Assembly: GCF_036373705.1 (NCBI RefSeq)
Contig: NC_089868.1
Span: 17,652,520 to 17,716,519, forward strand
Direction: 5' to 3'
DNA from: Amia ocellicauda
Taxonomy: Eukaryota > Chordata > Actinopteri > Amiiformes > Amiidae
Length of the DNA stretch: 64,000 nt
The notes beneath the pieces were generated by a model. It was not told where the DNA came from. It did not search any database and was given only the letters and a program-made list of their open reading frames with translations. The translations under genes and the position numbers were made by a program. The first letter of the stretch is position 1. Each line of letters opens with the position of its first letter. Below are positions 1 to 14,900 of this stretch, piece by piece.

Positions 1-3000
1 ACAAACCATGGCCTTAGGAACTACTATATGTCCTAATGTAGTTGTATCTCCTTCTCCAGTCTTAATTTTGTGGTTTAATTATTAGTAAAGAAGAAATCAC
101 ATAGATCTGTTTTCATCCCCCTGAACATCTCAGCGGCACATTCACAGAATGAAAATAAAATGGCATGCTTGCTTAGAGAGTGCAAGGAGAGGGAAAGTGG
201 AAAACTAAATAAAATCTGAATCAATTACAAACTTCTGTGTTCAGCAGCACAGCTGCATTAAAACAAATACAGGAGTTAAATTCTAAGATTTATCACTCAT
301 GTTAATATAAATGTAGTGCATAGTTATTTTTTATGTTTACAAAATCTCAGGGGCTTTTCACTGTGGTTTACAAGTCTTGTCTAAAGGCTCTGTGAATAGA
401 ACACGGATTCTAAATAAAATTTAGTATAGTGTATAATCGCTTTTTCAATCCATAACAAAAACAGGAAGCTACTGAAGAGGCTGACAAACAAACTAACAGT
501 GATCTCTCAATGCAGCAGATCATATGAAAATCACACATACTCAACTGATACAAACATCTACAGTGAAATATAAATAAATTGTGGAATGTATGACCCCTGC
601 CATAATACTAATTCAAGTGTAATCTTTATGCAAATTGTGGTTAATATAAAAGGCTGGATGAGGACAATATGGTGGTAATAAATACTGTCGGTTTCAGTGC
701 AATAAAACACAACCCTATCTGAGTATTTCAGAGAAATAAAACAAAGTCCAAAGACAGATAAGAACAGAAATACCATACCATATAGTTGTACTGGTAAAAT
801 ACAAACCACAATATTTAAATGTATTGCTTTAAACAAGGAAGACTGTAATCCCTCCATTTGAGCTATATATAGCAATAACAGAGATAACTAAACAGTCCCC
901 ACACTTCCACACTTGACCCTTGATATTTGTTTTAGTGGTCTCTTATAGTATGTGATCTTTTAAATCAGTAATTGTAGATGAATATGTTATGACCATTATG
1001 AAAATGTGTTTAAATCAGGAACAGCTGGAGTTTTTAAGCCTATGGCTTATGGCAAATGGTCCATTTTCATCAAGGCTCCTCAAAATCGAAAGCATGTCAA
1101 ATTATAATTATATTTTAAAGTAGCTTCTTTTCATAAAGCAACTCCTTAAAAATCCTGGTGCTAGAAATAAGAAAGTACCCTATAGGTTCTACCTTGGAGC
1201 TGACATCTTCATTCAAATAGATTTTATGTGGAAGTATTTTTCACAGAAATAAGTTGGTATTGGTTTAAAAGTAAGAGTTTTATTTTCCCTTCTAAATTAC
1301 AGTTAAGGTAAAATATGATGGATGTCTTAGCCAATCACAGATACAGAAGCCGGAGAAATACAATTTTTAAAAAGTCAGTGGCAGTACAAAATCCCGGAAA
1401 GCCTTGTTTTGCATTTAATTAAAATAGTAATTGTTTTTCTTTCCACATCAATAATGACGTTTAGACATCTACAATACCCAGTGGTACAGCCCCCATTCCA
1501 ATTCCATTACCGAAACTGTCCTTTAACATTCTAATCTGCACTTAAAGGTCATGCTGATAAATTCACCTATCAGGGTAAAAGCAAGAGGCACCACCCACTG
1601 AAGTAAACAACGACACAGCTCTTATGAAAACACAACAGAGCACAGAAGAGACAGCTCTTGAAATGAAAAGAAACGGGCGTTTCAGAATGGCAGGAGACCA
1701 GTGGATCGATGCTCAAGTGACAACTACAATTATAGTCTCTCCTGAATTTAGGGGATTTGAAATCAGTATTACAGTTATGCCTAAACCTGCACTTACTAAC
1801 ACAGAAACACAAAAACTATACATAATACTTTTAAAAGCTTATTCGTTCTCTCTAAACACCGGTGTACAAAAAGGCGTTCATAACAAATCAGAGTTCAAGG
1901 CTCACAGATTTCTCCAGCTGTAGACAATACAGTTAATAAACATCTGTATTCACAACAGGCCATGTTTATTCTTTATGTGTCATTTAACCAGAAGAGTTGA
2001 GACCATATATAAATAAACAGCAATTTATACTCATTTACTGCTCTGGAAGAATTAAATTAAGTGTTTTCTTAGTTTTATTCTTCAGTAAGCATATCATGGT
2101 CTCTTCACAAGTCAAGCTTATGAGCTATAAACCCATTCATTCAATGTATGCAAGGATATAAGCAGCTAAGACAATCAAATTCTCAAAAACAATTACAAAT
2201 GCTCTAGCAGGTACGCAGTGTTTAAATTACTTTTGAAACCATTTAAGCAAACAGCCACACATTTTGAATATTGTATAAGGCACAAAACCCCAACCTGCTA
2301 AGTATGACTAACTGAATCATATATATTTAATTAGTATAAAATGCAAATAACTCAATGGAATTTAGCCAACAGCACAAAAATTAATCTGATAATCTCCTAG
2401 CATTCCTTTAAGTAGATGTAATGCCCTGAACAAGAAAATAATATAAACAGAATATGCCTAGTTCCTTTGCCTTTTATCTTCAACTTTCTAGTTTGTTCAT
2501 TTAAGATTGTAGAGGAACAACTAAAAATAATCATCAAAACAATACAATAATAACCTTTGCACAGTATTACCTTTTGCAAGAATGCTACCATTGCTCTGAT
2601 ACTACCAACCCTGTCATGGGCAAATCTAAAATGTTTTAATGTTCTCTATTTTAGAGAAAAAAAGTATAGTTCACAATAGTGTACAAAATGAATTAATTAA
2701 ATATTTGACCCATCAAAACAGAGGGAAAATGAAATTGGTTTGCATTTATTATGACATCTACTGAACTGGTGTGAGAAATGGAAAGGGGAAAACCTGCATG
2801 TGTGTCATGGATTACTTCAGCCGGCTCTCACTTTCATTATTACTTTAAAATGGATCAACTGAATTGGGCATGTGACCCACCACAACAGTACTGCTGAGTT
2901 GCTAGTTTACAGTCAACACTCCATTGTAAACAAAGCACTTTCACCAAACCTAGGTCCCATGTGATTCAGTCACATGTGCAAACGTGCACTTTGTCCACTG

Positions 3001-4740
3001 AGGGTAACCGATATGTATGCTACTGCAATCTAGAACTGTGCGACTGAACTTTTTGTACTCCATTCTCACAAGGTCCCCATCTACATTATCCTAAATGCAT
3101 TCAGCTGCATTTTCAATGTATCACAAACTGCCAACAAACCGAGTCAATGGCAAGAAGTGTTGCCAAAGTACATTTTAAACGTATGCAACTGCCTTGGCCA
3201 ACTCAATTTGCACCTTAGCCATTAAAGCTTTCTTATCTTCCACTTTACAGTTAACATCAGTCCCAGTGTAATATGGTACTCAGTAAATTGTGCAGCGGTT
3301 TATTCATGAAAGAGAAATACTGCACTTTTGGAAAATGCATCTGACTGGATTAATTAAATTAACAAGATAGACAATTATTTGTACTTAGTGCTGGTTTAAG
3401 GGGCAGCAAACAGAGCATGGCATGAAGCTATGAAAGGCTTTGAATGTGAGAGGGTCGGGGGTGGTGGAGTCCACTCCTTAGCCACCCCCACCCACGTTGA
3501 CCAAAAATTCTCTTAAAAACGGCATCATCTAAAATGATTGTAAAAACCCTGAATCAGCATTTCTGTTTCAGTTGTACAGCACCTGCGAAACGATAAAACT
3601 TCAATACATTCCTCACAATTTTTTGTGACTTGTAATTTTGAAAATGCTATTTTGATCTGAGGGGAAGTTTTTAATGGAGCAAATTAAGTCTGGTGTATTG
3701 TGGGACAGTCCCAGTTTCATTCCCACCCTTCACTTCTGCCATTTCCTCCCCTGTCAGCTCAGGAATACCACCCACCTGCACCGTGGCCACAGACAAGTGA
3801 GCAACTCAGAATCGTGTGATTTTGCTGAAAAACATTATAAACTTCCTTTCTAATCTAAATGCTAGCCTTCAATCACGAAGACAGCATCAAAGATTTTAAA
3901 TAAGTTTCAGAAATGGGGGTGGATGTTGACTCAAATCATGTTAGCAAACTTGAAAGTAAGCCATAGAAATACCACTAATTTATTTTGGGTTTTTTTTGAT
4001 GACTCACACAAAGATGCACCAAAAGGTGGGACTGTGGTTTGACTTGGCAAAAATGACTGTAATTAGATGTAGTATACTGTATATTGACAAACAAAACAAA
4101 ATGGTATTTTATGTCATTGTTTTAATTTACTGCAGAGGTGTTTAATAGTGGCTGACAGATGACATAGAAATGTGGTCCAACATAGAATCACAGATGTTAT
4201 AAATGAACCGGTCACCAATTACAATGAAAGCACACAATAGACTCAATTTTTGCAACTTCCTATACAAAAATACAGAACATTTAAATGCAGCAGAAATATG
4301 ATTATAATAATTTTCCCTCTAAGGGTTAAGTTAATATAATTTAATTTATTGTGTCTATTATTTCAACCAAGGTCTCCACAGGTAAACAGTTCTGCTTCCT
4401 CAATTAAATGACTTTGCTTAAAACACACCACCAACTTCATCCCTTACAAAAATGACAATAGGCTTCCAAATCATAAAAGGAAAGCTGAAGAAAACAGAAT
4501 ACAGGAAAAAAAGGGGGAGGGGGAAGAAAAGAAAAAACATTTGAGTTTAACGGAAAAGAGAATACTGTGGTTTTTATGCTGAGTAAAAGGAAACTGTTTG
4601 CTTTCCTCCTACAGCCTCACCTTCTCAAAATGAGTTTTACCTTTTATGTCTGGAACCCTACAAACAGTAAGTCAAATTCCCCCAATGGCAAACACAGCAT
4701 AAAAAATGTAAAAGTCTCTTTGTATTCCTAGAATGTAACT

Positions 4741-4776
4741 CCCCCCCCCCCCCCTCACCCCCACCCCCACCCCCAA
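4741..4776. repeat. C-rich simple repeat, (C)n then (CACCCC)n
   Basis: A run of 14 C residues is followed by tandem CACCCC-type units, clearly visible in an otherwise AT-rich intron. This kind of run is prone to length error in assemblies. Confidence 0.95.
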
Positions 4777-7700
4777 AATTGCTTCAGGTTTCTTAGAGTG
4801 ATTTAAGAAAATACACCCACTGTAATGGGTTCAGTGAAACACTATATTACCAAAACCCATGGGACAATACCAAGTCTCTCAGCATGTGTTTAGGGTAAAG
4901 GGTATAGGCCCACCCCTTGCCTCAATGAAGGCTGTAGTGTGAAAAATGACTGCCTGTTTCAATAAAGTTTGAGAATTAGCTAAAGGGATATTGTTCCATT
5001 CATTCTGTAGTGCAAATCCTAACGCAGTGAGGAAAGTGGGTCTCCTTGTCCAAGTCTACCCTGGGCAGTTTGGTCAATGCAGTGGATCAAGTGGATAACA
5101 TCAACAAGCATGGAACTGACTAGAGCATAATTGTGTTAATATAGCATAAATACATCTATATTATACACTGAACAATTTGGTATTTGAATGAACCACACAC
5201 ACATATACAAAGGCTTTTCTGTTCTTGTTGTTTTTTGTTTTACTCTTATATGCCTTATAATGATTTAGTAAAAAATAATATAATTACGAAGACGGTTGAA
5301 TTCCAGTTTCTTATACAACATACGTTTTATGGAAGAACAATTATGTTACTGTTAAAATGTGGTGTCATTTATGCCATATTTCACAATTCTTATCGTTTTG
5401 TTTTTTGAATTACTTAATCTGTACTAAATAAATAAGCATTACATTGTATTGCCCTTTTCGCAGATTTCCAAAATTAATTCAACCAGATTTTTTCAGGGAT
5501 GGTAACAATTGGCCTTTCTGGCAGTAACTGCTGCTGTGATTAATGATCCTGTATTTTTAATGAAATGCTGTTGTGCATGTTAGTGCTTAGCTACTTGCAT
5601 TTAACCCAGCTGATATTACTGAGAGACAAATTTAGGCCACTGCAGCAGCGCTCTCCGTCTCCCGTCTCCCTCGTTCTGATACTCAGTTTCTAATACCATC
5701 TATCTTCTGACCTTGTCCTGCTTTATATCGGTCTTACCTTAATTTTTCCCTGGCATTCAGCTTCCAGCTTCAGTCATTGCTGTATATTCTCAAATGACTG
5801 ATTTAGGCATAAACAGGGCAATTTCTAGAGAAGACTGTTGGGTTGGGATATGATGACATTACCGTAGATGTGGTAACCTTATCTGTTTATTAAATATTTA
5901 TTTAATGGCAAAGAAGTGAATGGAGTTGTTTAGTACAATTTTAAAAATATCTAAGCTGGGCAGTTTATCAGCACAGTATGAGGCATTTTGCCACCAGTAG
6001 ATTCCAGTGTGTCAGTCAGAGGGTCACATGTTTTAGTTCAGTCCTGCTCCACAGGCCTTACAGTGAATGAGAGCTGTTCAGTGATGTCTGGCTTTCATGC
6101 ATTGCTGGCCTTTGTCCCCAACAACATGTAGACATCAATGACTGCACTGAGTTTGCTCCGAGACAACAGACTTTATCGCAATCCCGACAGTGCAAACTAA
6201 AACACATTGATTATCAAGTGATATTGCATAGAAAAGTGCCTGTTGATTTGGATGAAGAAAGAAAAAAACAACAAAATTTTCTTTAGAATTAATGAAAGAA
6301 AACTCTGCTGAGAGACTTAGATATTTATCAAGAATCGATTATTAGTAGTAGTACTTACAAAAAAAGTACTAATACACCATTATCTTTTGCTTTTCACTCA
6401 CAGTGCATACATTTCAAAATTAAACCAAAAACATATCAAAGACATGCATATACAGTGAAACATAAACAGGAGATTCCAAGACTGAACATGGAAATAGTTC
6501 TCCTGTCTTTATTGTTTTTCAGCATATTTATATTTTCTGCAGCTAGAACACATAATATATCCAGCAGAGTGCAGGTGAATCTGTAAAATCTTTGTAAGGT
6601 TCAAAATTTAATTTTGCAGTTATGTCTGGCTTAGCAAAGGCATTTTAACATAAGAAATATGTACAATTGTCTGCAGACTTCTCAGCCTTGTGACCCAACA
6701 CATTATCTAACCATTCAGCATACAACAGAATGAAAACACGTTCTTGGCATTGATAGATAGATAAATCTAAGCTTTTTCTAATATTTGCACAGTGTTAACA
6801 GTAAACTGAGACAGACAATGCTATGGACAAGCTTGGACAAGTGTCCAAACAAGTGTCAAACTCAACAACTAAGGAGAGCAAATTAAATGTTTCTGTGAGG
6901 TACACATAGAGATACACATGCTACTGAGTTAAGCCTATAACTTGATCTATAGTGACTTGATAACAATATGCCATGAATGTCGACAATCCAGGTCTTACTG
7001 AACCTTTTGAGAATTTCCCCTTCTTTAATTCCTTTGAATGCCTGTGTAGATAAAAGGTTAATAATTTATGTAAGAATGTCCTTGAGTTGTCTTACAGTGC
7101 AAATAAGCATCTGAGGTAGGAAAGTGAAATAATGAGTGCTCTGACATCTGTGAAACCGTGAAGATATAAAGACTAATTCAGATAGTTGGAATACACAGCA
7201 TGCACAAAGCAGTGTTCAGAGAATTAGGGCAAATATTATATTAGAGGCTATTATCAGACAAAGAATCACAAATATTTACAATAGATAACAACATGCAGGT
7301 TTCAAAGGCAAATCAATAATATGTTGCAGTTATTTGCAGTCTCCTTATTTTAAATAAAGCAAATTAAATTAACCATTATTCTTCAACAACAGAAGGCATT
7401 ACTTTTCTTTATTCCTCAGGAATATACACAGGGACACGAGATATCATTCCCATTATGACATGCAGGCCACATTTCCATACGCGTCATACTGATGCATTTA
7501 ACTGTCCAGATGGAATACTGATGTAGGGTAACATGAAATTATAATTAAATTAGATAATTATGTTGAAAGGCTCATCTTGAATGTGTGATGATGGGAGGTA
7601 TATTTATAGAAAGACTACATCACCTTTACATTAAAGACAGATAATGTACTTTATATATTTTACAGTTTACCTTCGGGCAATTGTTTAACTTTTGTATAAT

Positions 7701-8715
7701 GCTATTTTTACTCTTTGCTTGTGTCAAATATAGGTTTTGTCAGATGACAGACTATTTAGGATGTGACAATCGGATCATACAGGCTGTAAAGATGAAACTG
7801 TACATGTGCTACAATACAAACAGCATCATATTCCTCCAGTTATCCATCAAAATCATTGCATCATTCATTAAGGTCAAGAGTGGGGCATTTAAATACATTG
7901 TGAAAAGCCATCTTTTGGTGTTTGAGAGACCCAAAACATTTTGTTATGTAGTGTGTGTATATGTATATAGGAAAAAAGTCAGTTATTATGTAATTCACCT
8001 TTGATTTATATAGTGCTCATCTGTGTTAATGCCATACAATTACATATAATGAAGAGTACTGCCATGCAATACTGTGATAAAAACCTGCTGACTGACAGTT
8101 TTGACAATTGCAGCACAAAATTAAAATGATTATGTTCCTTAAAGACAGCTGCTATGCAGTAGTTATTTGCATAAGTTTAATAAAGACAATGAACCAGTGT
8201 GCACAGAAAGGTAAAGTATTTGAATAACAATGAAACAATCGAAGATAAAGTGGTGAGGAAAAACTGGGGGAGGGAAGTGAATTACTGCTTGTTGCCTAGT
8301 AATTCTGAATTTAACTGGGATTTGAGAGATATAATGGAAATGTTGCAAGCTTTAATCGCCTATAAATTGTTCTGATAGATGTACCGGAAAGGAGGAAATT
8401 TTTATTTTAACTGGCGTATATGACATTGCCAAGCCCCCATTTATATTTATTTTCCAGGAAGAACAATTCATTTTTTGTTTAAATACAGGAAATGAAAACA
8501 AATAAAAATATGAAAAATAAAAAAATAAACAGATCGAAGACAGGTTATGGTTTGTGCAGTATGACAAAGCTCATTGCAATCAAACAACATGTACAAGGGA
8601 AATGTTGCCAGTTTAAGTACTCACTCATTCATGATTATCACTGGCACATTTTAATTATGAAATCTTCAAATAATTAAATTGATAATGAAAGATTCTAATT
8701 CCGGAGTTCTTTAGT

Positions 8716-8760
8716 TTAAAATTATATCATATTATATTATATTATATTAAATCATATTAT
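8716..8760. repeat. AT-rich tandem repeat (ATATT-like unit)
   Basis: Repeated 'atatt' units with slight decay, just left of BTBD19 exon 4. It is a low-complexity microsatellite with no coding content. Confidence 0.85.
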
Positions 8761-8953
8761 GCAAATACATACTGAAGAAACAAATCGCAAATAACTAAAT
8801 CAGACACCTCCTAGCAAGATGCCACACAGAAGGTTACAACTAGGTAAGAATGATTCCTTTGCCATTGAATGTAATAATTTGACTTTTTCTGAAGGGGCAC
8901 ATCACTATCCCAGAGTGCAAATCAAACTAATTCCAAAAAAACAATTACTGTAC

Positions 8954-11900
8954 CTGCATAGCTTCGCAGACGTTCTCCACTTTCAGGGTATCGGTAATAA
9001 ATTCCACACACAGCTGGGAACACAAAGAAGGAAAGAGTATTTTCAGCAAATACCAGTCAAGCACCTGTCCCTGAGGGTGTCAACATTGATGTTAATCATA
9101 TCTTCCTTATTGTGAAACACTTAAAAGCCCATTGTGACACTCCAAAAAATATATTAAATTACAAAATATCTCACATTGGGGAATGGATGAAAAATTACTA
9201 TGTACATTACTGCCATAATTCCAACAGACAAGATTACAGTGTGCAGCAGACAGTTTGTGGATCAATCCCTGAAATAAAAACACAATAAAAAACGTAATAC
9301 TAAAACAAATTTAAATATGAAAGGTTTTACGTAAGTGCATTCATAACAAAAGTCCCAACTGTTTTTCATTCTAATTACTGCTTCTAACCACTCTGCAATC
9401 CAGGTGGACAATTATGTCAGCATAAAGAATAATTCACTGGATCTGAATTAAGGCCATTGCTGACCTTTCCAATTCTTATTTTCTTTAATTAATACGGCCC
9501 ATGGCACCATGTTAGATTTGAAGAGATTTGCTAAAAAGATTACATTTCACAAAGGTACATGTCACTGAGGCCCAGAAGTGAAGGGACAATTACGATAAAC
9601 TGCTGAGATAGGACATAAATTGTAGAGCAAATTATAGAATGTAATTAATACTGGAAATGGAATCACTTCCACACACATTACAGAAGTAAGAGGCAAATTA
9701 AATTACACACGTTATCTGGCATTAAGATAAACCAGCTTAAAATGCTTAATCTAACTGGAATAGAAAATAAGTGGAACAAAACAAACTTTAACCTTATCAA
9801 CGAGACTGAGCGTCTCTGCTTTAGAAACAGAAACACAAACAAAACAAAAAAGAGGAAAAAGTCTCACATGCAAATACTTTAAACATTGCAAGATTTACAT
9901 TTCACAGTTTGTCTGTCAGGTGCTAATATAATACATTTGAGGTTTCAGCGCCTATCTGCAACTCTGACGCATACAAATGCCTACTCTACATACGCAGTTC
10001 TATAGTGTGGTTTAATTCTGAGCACAGTAGTGTGGGAGGTTTCTATGCACCATAGCTTTAACTAGAAAGACAACCATAAACCTATATCTCTATGCTCCAG
10101 GGTTGTGTCTACATGTTTAAAAATGGCACAGAACTCTGAGGAGGTTAAAAAAGACCAAAACACTTCATTCATGTATTCACTGATATACATGATAATCAGG
10201 ATTTATTACACAGCATGCTCAAATCTGGGTGTTTTTTACCCAGGGGGGAAAAATGGTAGTTAACAAATGGAGACACAGGAATTTTATTTCATGGAAGCTG
10301 CCAAAGAGAGGATTCCTAAAATACAAATATAATGGACATCATGCCAGGACACTTTAATGAAGTGTCACAAACTAGATCCAGTATAGGTCACGGGGAAATT
10401 AAGAGCTTCTCAAAGGGTGTAAGAGTTAGTAACTTAGAAATTTCTGTACGAGAAAGACAATTTGTAGATTTGGAGAACCTGCCTAAACAGAACAAGTACT
10501 AATTTATTATTAATAATTAGTTTTTTTTTTTGTTTAAGGTTGTTCCTTGTTCCAGTAGCTCATGTTAGTTTCTTCTTTAACAGCTTCCTCTATGTGAGAA
10601 CGTTATTTACCATATTATGATCTCTTTTATTTTGCCCAATTGGGTGAGAGAGCGAGAGGAGAGAAAGCGCTAACCATGAAGCAACAAACAACACTGCAAA
10701 GGTTGAAAATCAAATGCTGACATTCCCCATTAGTAAATGTTTAAATCAAGGAAAGCCCTGAATTTTTTTCTGAAAGAAGAAAAGGGAAGCAAATTAGAAA
10801 ATTATTGAAGACTGTGCATTCCAGACCAAGAGTCCACTTAATGCAACAGAGTCTGCAATACAGCTATGTTTAAATTTCATTTATACATTACAGACACTGA
10901 AAAACACTTGAAATACTCTTTTAAAATACTACTTTTCTTCGCATGGTTTTAGGTATTGTCTTTGGTCTTGGTATATTTTTTTTTACTACAGAAACTGATA
11001 ACAGCACAAATTATAGCTGTGAAATTGATTATCAAATGGGACTAGAAATGGTTAAAACTGGTGCTGAAGTGTCAACTGAACCCTTTGTTTATTGCAGGTT
11101 TGACATCAGAACAGTCAGTTCTGCACTCTCTGTTCCCTGGCAGACCCATGTGTACAGGACAGATTTTCATTGGTAAATTAAAGTTCATCAATTAAAATAA
11201 AGTGTTTTGTCCATCATCTTGCATTTGGTTGTTGTAAGATGTACAACAAGGTAGGAATTTAAGACATAATAAACTATGTCAACATCACAACAGGAGCAGC
11301 CATTTCAGCATGCCAGTTTTGCCTCTGCTACATTGCTTCTGGTACAGGAACTTCAGCACTGGGTCGTTAGGGAGCAGTAGTGCGAACCAGCACATGATAG
11401 CTCACCTCATATCCAGGTTTATTTGTCTTTGTTTTATAATGTAGTGCTACATCACATTGAAAATGGACCTCTCAACCTGGTCCTTTAAAGATGAGGTAAC
11501 ATAAAATACTGAGCTGCAAAACATCCTATTCTGATTTAGCCACATTTGGATGAAAAAAAAAAAATCTTACTTTAAATCTTACTGCGGTTCACATTTCATT
11601 TAATTTTCATGCATTGTCTTTGCAGGTGAATGATACTGCCCATTCTCAATGCAAATGGAACTGACCTGAGACACATTATCTGTGCCAGATTATGTACATT
11701 TAAATGTAAAAAAATGCATTTTGCCTCGGAGTGCATTATATAACTTGGTACCAGGCACTAGAGAACAAATTCAAAACACAGATAATAACAATCTGGAAGT
11801 ATTATTAGGACACACAACAGTAAGCCATACACTGACCCAAGCTTTTTCATAACAATCATTGTGCATTCACAATAAATGCGTAACTTATATAACAAAAACC

Positions 11901-14900
11901 TCACAAATGATATGTGGCTATGATGCTATTGTTTCATGCTATATATAAGATCACAATTAAAGTTGAATTAAACAAGTTTTTTTATGTATACAAATACATA
12001 AGGCATAAGTAGTTAAAAGTTCATATTGAACAAATTGCTTTTGGGCCCTTGCATTCAATCCACCCTAAAAGAGATGTAAACAATGTATTTGTACGGCAAA
12101 ATATGAAAATCAAATAGACTTTTTTGTTGGACAAAATAAGTTCTAAAGATCTGTACATAAAACACTTCTGAAACATTTCATTTCATGAGAGCTTTCTACA
12201 AAATATTTCTAGCAAGAGCAAGTCTGTGGATCATCAAACACAATTCACTGGCATACACAGTTACACAAATCAGATACCAGCAATATTTAAGCATTAAACT
12301 GAATTACAAAGACAGCTGCTGTTTAAAAGACGATAAAGCTTTTAAAACGCATAGTTTACTTTAAACCTTTCATACACAATTACAGATATGAATGGAATTA
12401 GGTCATACAATTTGAATTTCAATACTGTGAACTTTCCGTGAGCTGCAGCAAGTTCCCCCTTAAGGTTCCCCCTTTCTAAGTTCATCATGATTTGAAGATT
12501 GCATTGTTTAATGACTTAAGAGCAAGGAAATAAAGAAAATATTGTTACGTTTACATGTCTGTACTTTGCTTTAAATAAATGGGTTTCCTGCATCTCCTTT
12601 AAGGATGCAAGTCATTGCATTCCCACAAAACCAGGAAAACAATTATTTTTCCCATACTGCAAATAATTGTGTGAAGCTAGCTTTCTCCCACTGATGTCCT
12701 CCCACTTTATCCAAACCTTTGTCTGGAAAAAGCCTCCAGATACTGACATTCCTCAGGAAAGATCCCAAGCGCTGGGATAACAGAAGTCTATATTTAGCAT
12801 CTGGGCTACATACTAAAGGATGACTGGAACTTACTTTGCAGATGTTGCATCATTAATCAGACCAGTTTAAGTATATGGCCTAATTTTTTGACTTTTGACT
12901 GCCATGTTAACAGTACATTGTGTGTAGGTATATGCATGGTCAGTGAACACAAACATGTTACAGAAACTGTGGATGACATCAAGAACCATGGAAAGATGTC
13001 TGCTTGGAATAACAAGACATACAAAAATAAATTAATGGATCTGAGAACAAAACAAAATGTACTGCATCACTGAAAGAAAATGTTAAAATGGCAATGGGCC
13101 AGAAAAAGAAGAACAGATCAAAGATGGACAAAGGAAGCTATTGAATGGACCCCAATAGATTAAAAAAGACCTAGAAGATGACCATATAAAATAATACAAG
13201 ATGAAATACACTTTTCTGGCATGACCTGGAAAAGAGAAGCTAAAGATCGATGCAAGTGGAGACATCTTGGAGAGCCCTTCATCTAGCAGTGGATCGATAC
13301 AGGCTGATGATGAATTATAAATATATATGGAAGCCAATATGACTAAAAATAAATCTCCTGTAAATAACAGTAAACAACATATAGGCCTACTGTACATTCA
13401 AGTAGAGACATGTAGAATATGCTCTACTGTACATATATTCACACAAAAAAAAAAGAGAGAATCTGAAATTTTGTCTGCTGGATTTAAGCTGTATAACAGT
13501 GTGGGCTAAAGCTGCCAAGCAGATTTGTATACTTATCCAATACTAAACCTGATAATGGCTGACTTGCCAATGCTCATTACTGTATTTACACAATAAGTAT
13601 TTTTTTTCTTCTAATTTCTCATCACAAACTGAGAAAGCAAAGACAATTTTACCATTTCCTGTAAGCATCTGCATAACATTTCATACATTAATGATTCATT
13701 CATTACAGAACTCTGCCATAATTGCAGGCCAGGAGATGACATCAAGTGAATCACTTTCAGAGATGTATTAACTTCCAGCATTGCTACAGAGCTCACTCAT
13801 TCTCATGTGCATTTGTTCGTCATAGAAAACAATAGAAAACTATTGCTATTTGCCATCAGAATCAAAATAGCTGATGAAAAATTTTCTTGCAGGATGTGAA
13901 ACTATCAGGGGCAAGATGATGAAAGTGTTCAGCTGTTCGGCGAGCCGGGTAAAGACTGGTACTTAGAAATCTGAAGAGACTGAAAACACATCAAAGACTA
14001 TTCGACTGCTCTGAGCAAGCTTCTCATTATTAACTGTTGAAAGATGAAAAATCAAACTCTTTAAAGTGAGTAATGTTTCTAAACAAGTTTCTTTATTCAT
14101 TAGATGTGGCAATAAGTACAGGGGCTTCCTCAGAAAACTACATCTGAAGATATTTATAAAACTTGAAAAGCTTTCTACTGGCACTACGATATTAGTGAGC
14201 AGTTTCTCATAAAAAGATCTATTGGTATTTATTGCATACCATTTTCAAGATACAGTCTTCCACTAACTGAGGCAGAGAAGGGTTTGGTAACCGTATTGAG
14301 ACGATAGTGTGTGTGACAGTTCAGAAAATAAAACACTGAGAACAATATTTAGTTGGAATTTCTGTAATAGATGAAAAATGTGAAATGAGAAAATATTAAT
14401 ATAAAAATGACTGGGGTACAAATGCAGTGATATGATAGGGTGAATAATAGACTAAATAAGTTTAGGGATCATTAGGTTTACATTATGGTTTGGGCTACAG
14501 AACAGACTGGGTTCCCCAGTAAATGCAGACTGATGTTTGCGTTAGGATTGCATATCTACTGAGTTATCTAAGATGTATGTAGTTTGGGTTTGAGGGTAGC
14601 TTCAGGTTGTGGTGTTGACTATGGCTGGGCTATGGCTTTCGTGAGGGTTAATAATGGGTTATGCATAGTATTCATCTGATACAAGGGTGTACAGTGCCCA
14701 GTACTTTCAAAACACACAAGGTTATCTTGTTCCTGTGTGATCTGAACACAAAAAGCTTGCCATAATATATCATAAGTGCCAGAAGAAAAAAAACACTTCT
14801 AGGCAAGGTAAGAGGTTTTGCTGCTCATGACTGAAAGCTCACTTTAAAATCTAAAGCAGCAGAATGCATGAGAGCCCGAGGTCTCTGCTATGCCACTTTT

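Larger units (their letters stand above)
1..8953. other. Intron 4 of BTBD19 (open at the left edge); no exon recognised
   Basis: AT-rich DNA lying 3' of BTBD19 exon 4. The remaining roughly 140 C-terminal residues expected from the family must be encoded further left. I read the minus strand for an exon continuing the BTB/BACK reading frame and found none, so those exons are probably outside the window. The stretch contains a C-rich simple repeat near 4741 and an AT-rich tandem near 8716. Short open frames, for example around 1570-1923 on both strands, show no family resemblance. Confidence 0.55.

Noticed and set aside
1570..1923. Overlapping open frames on both strands near the left edge
   Set aside because: No domain, no splice context and no agreement with the BTBD19 C-terminus.
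5640..6130. Possible BTBD19 exon 5 in GC-richer patches
   Set aside because: Minus-strand translations hit stops and do not resemble the BACK domain expected next.
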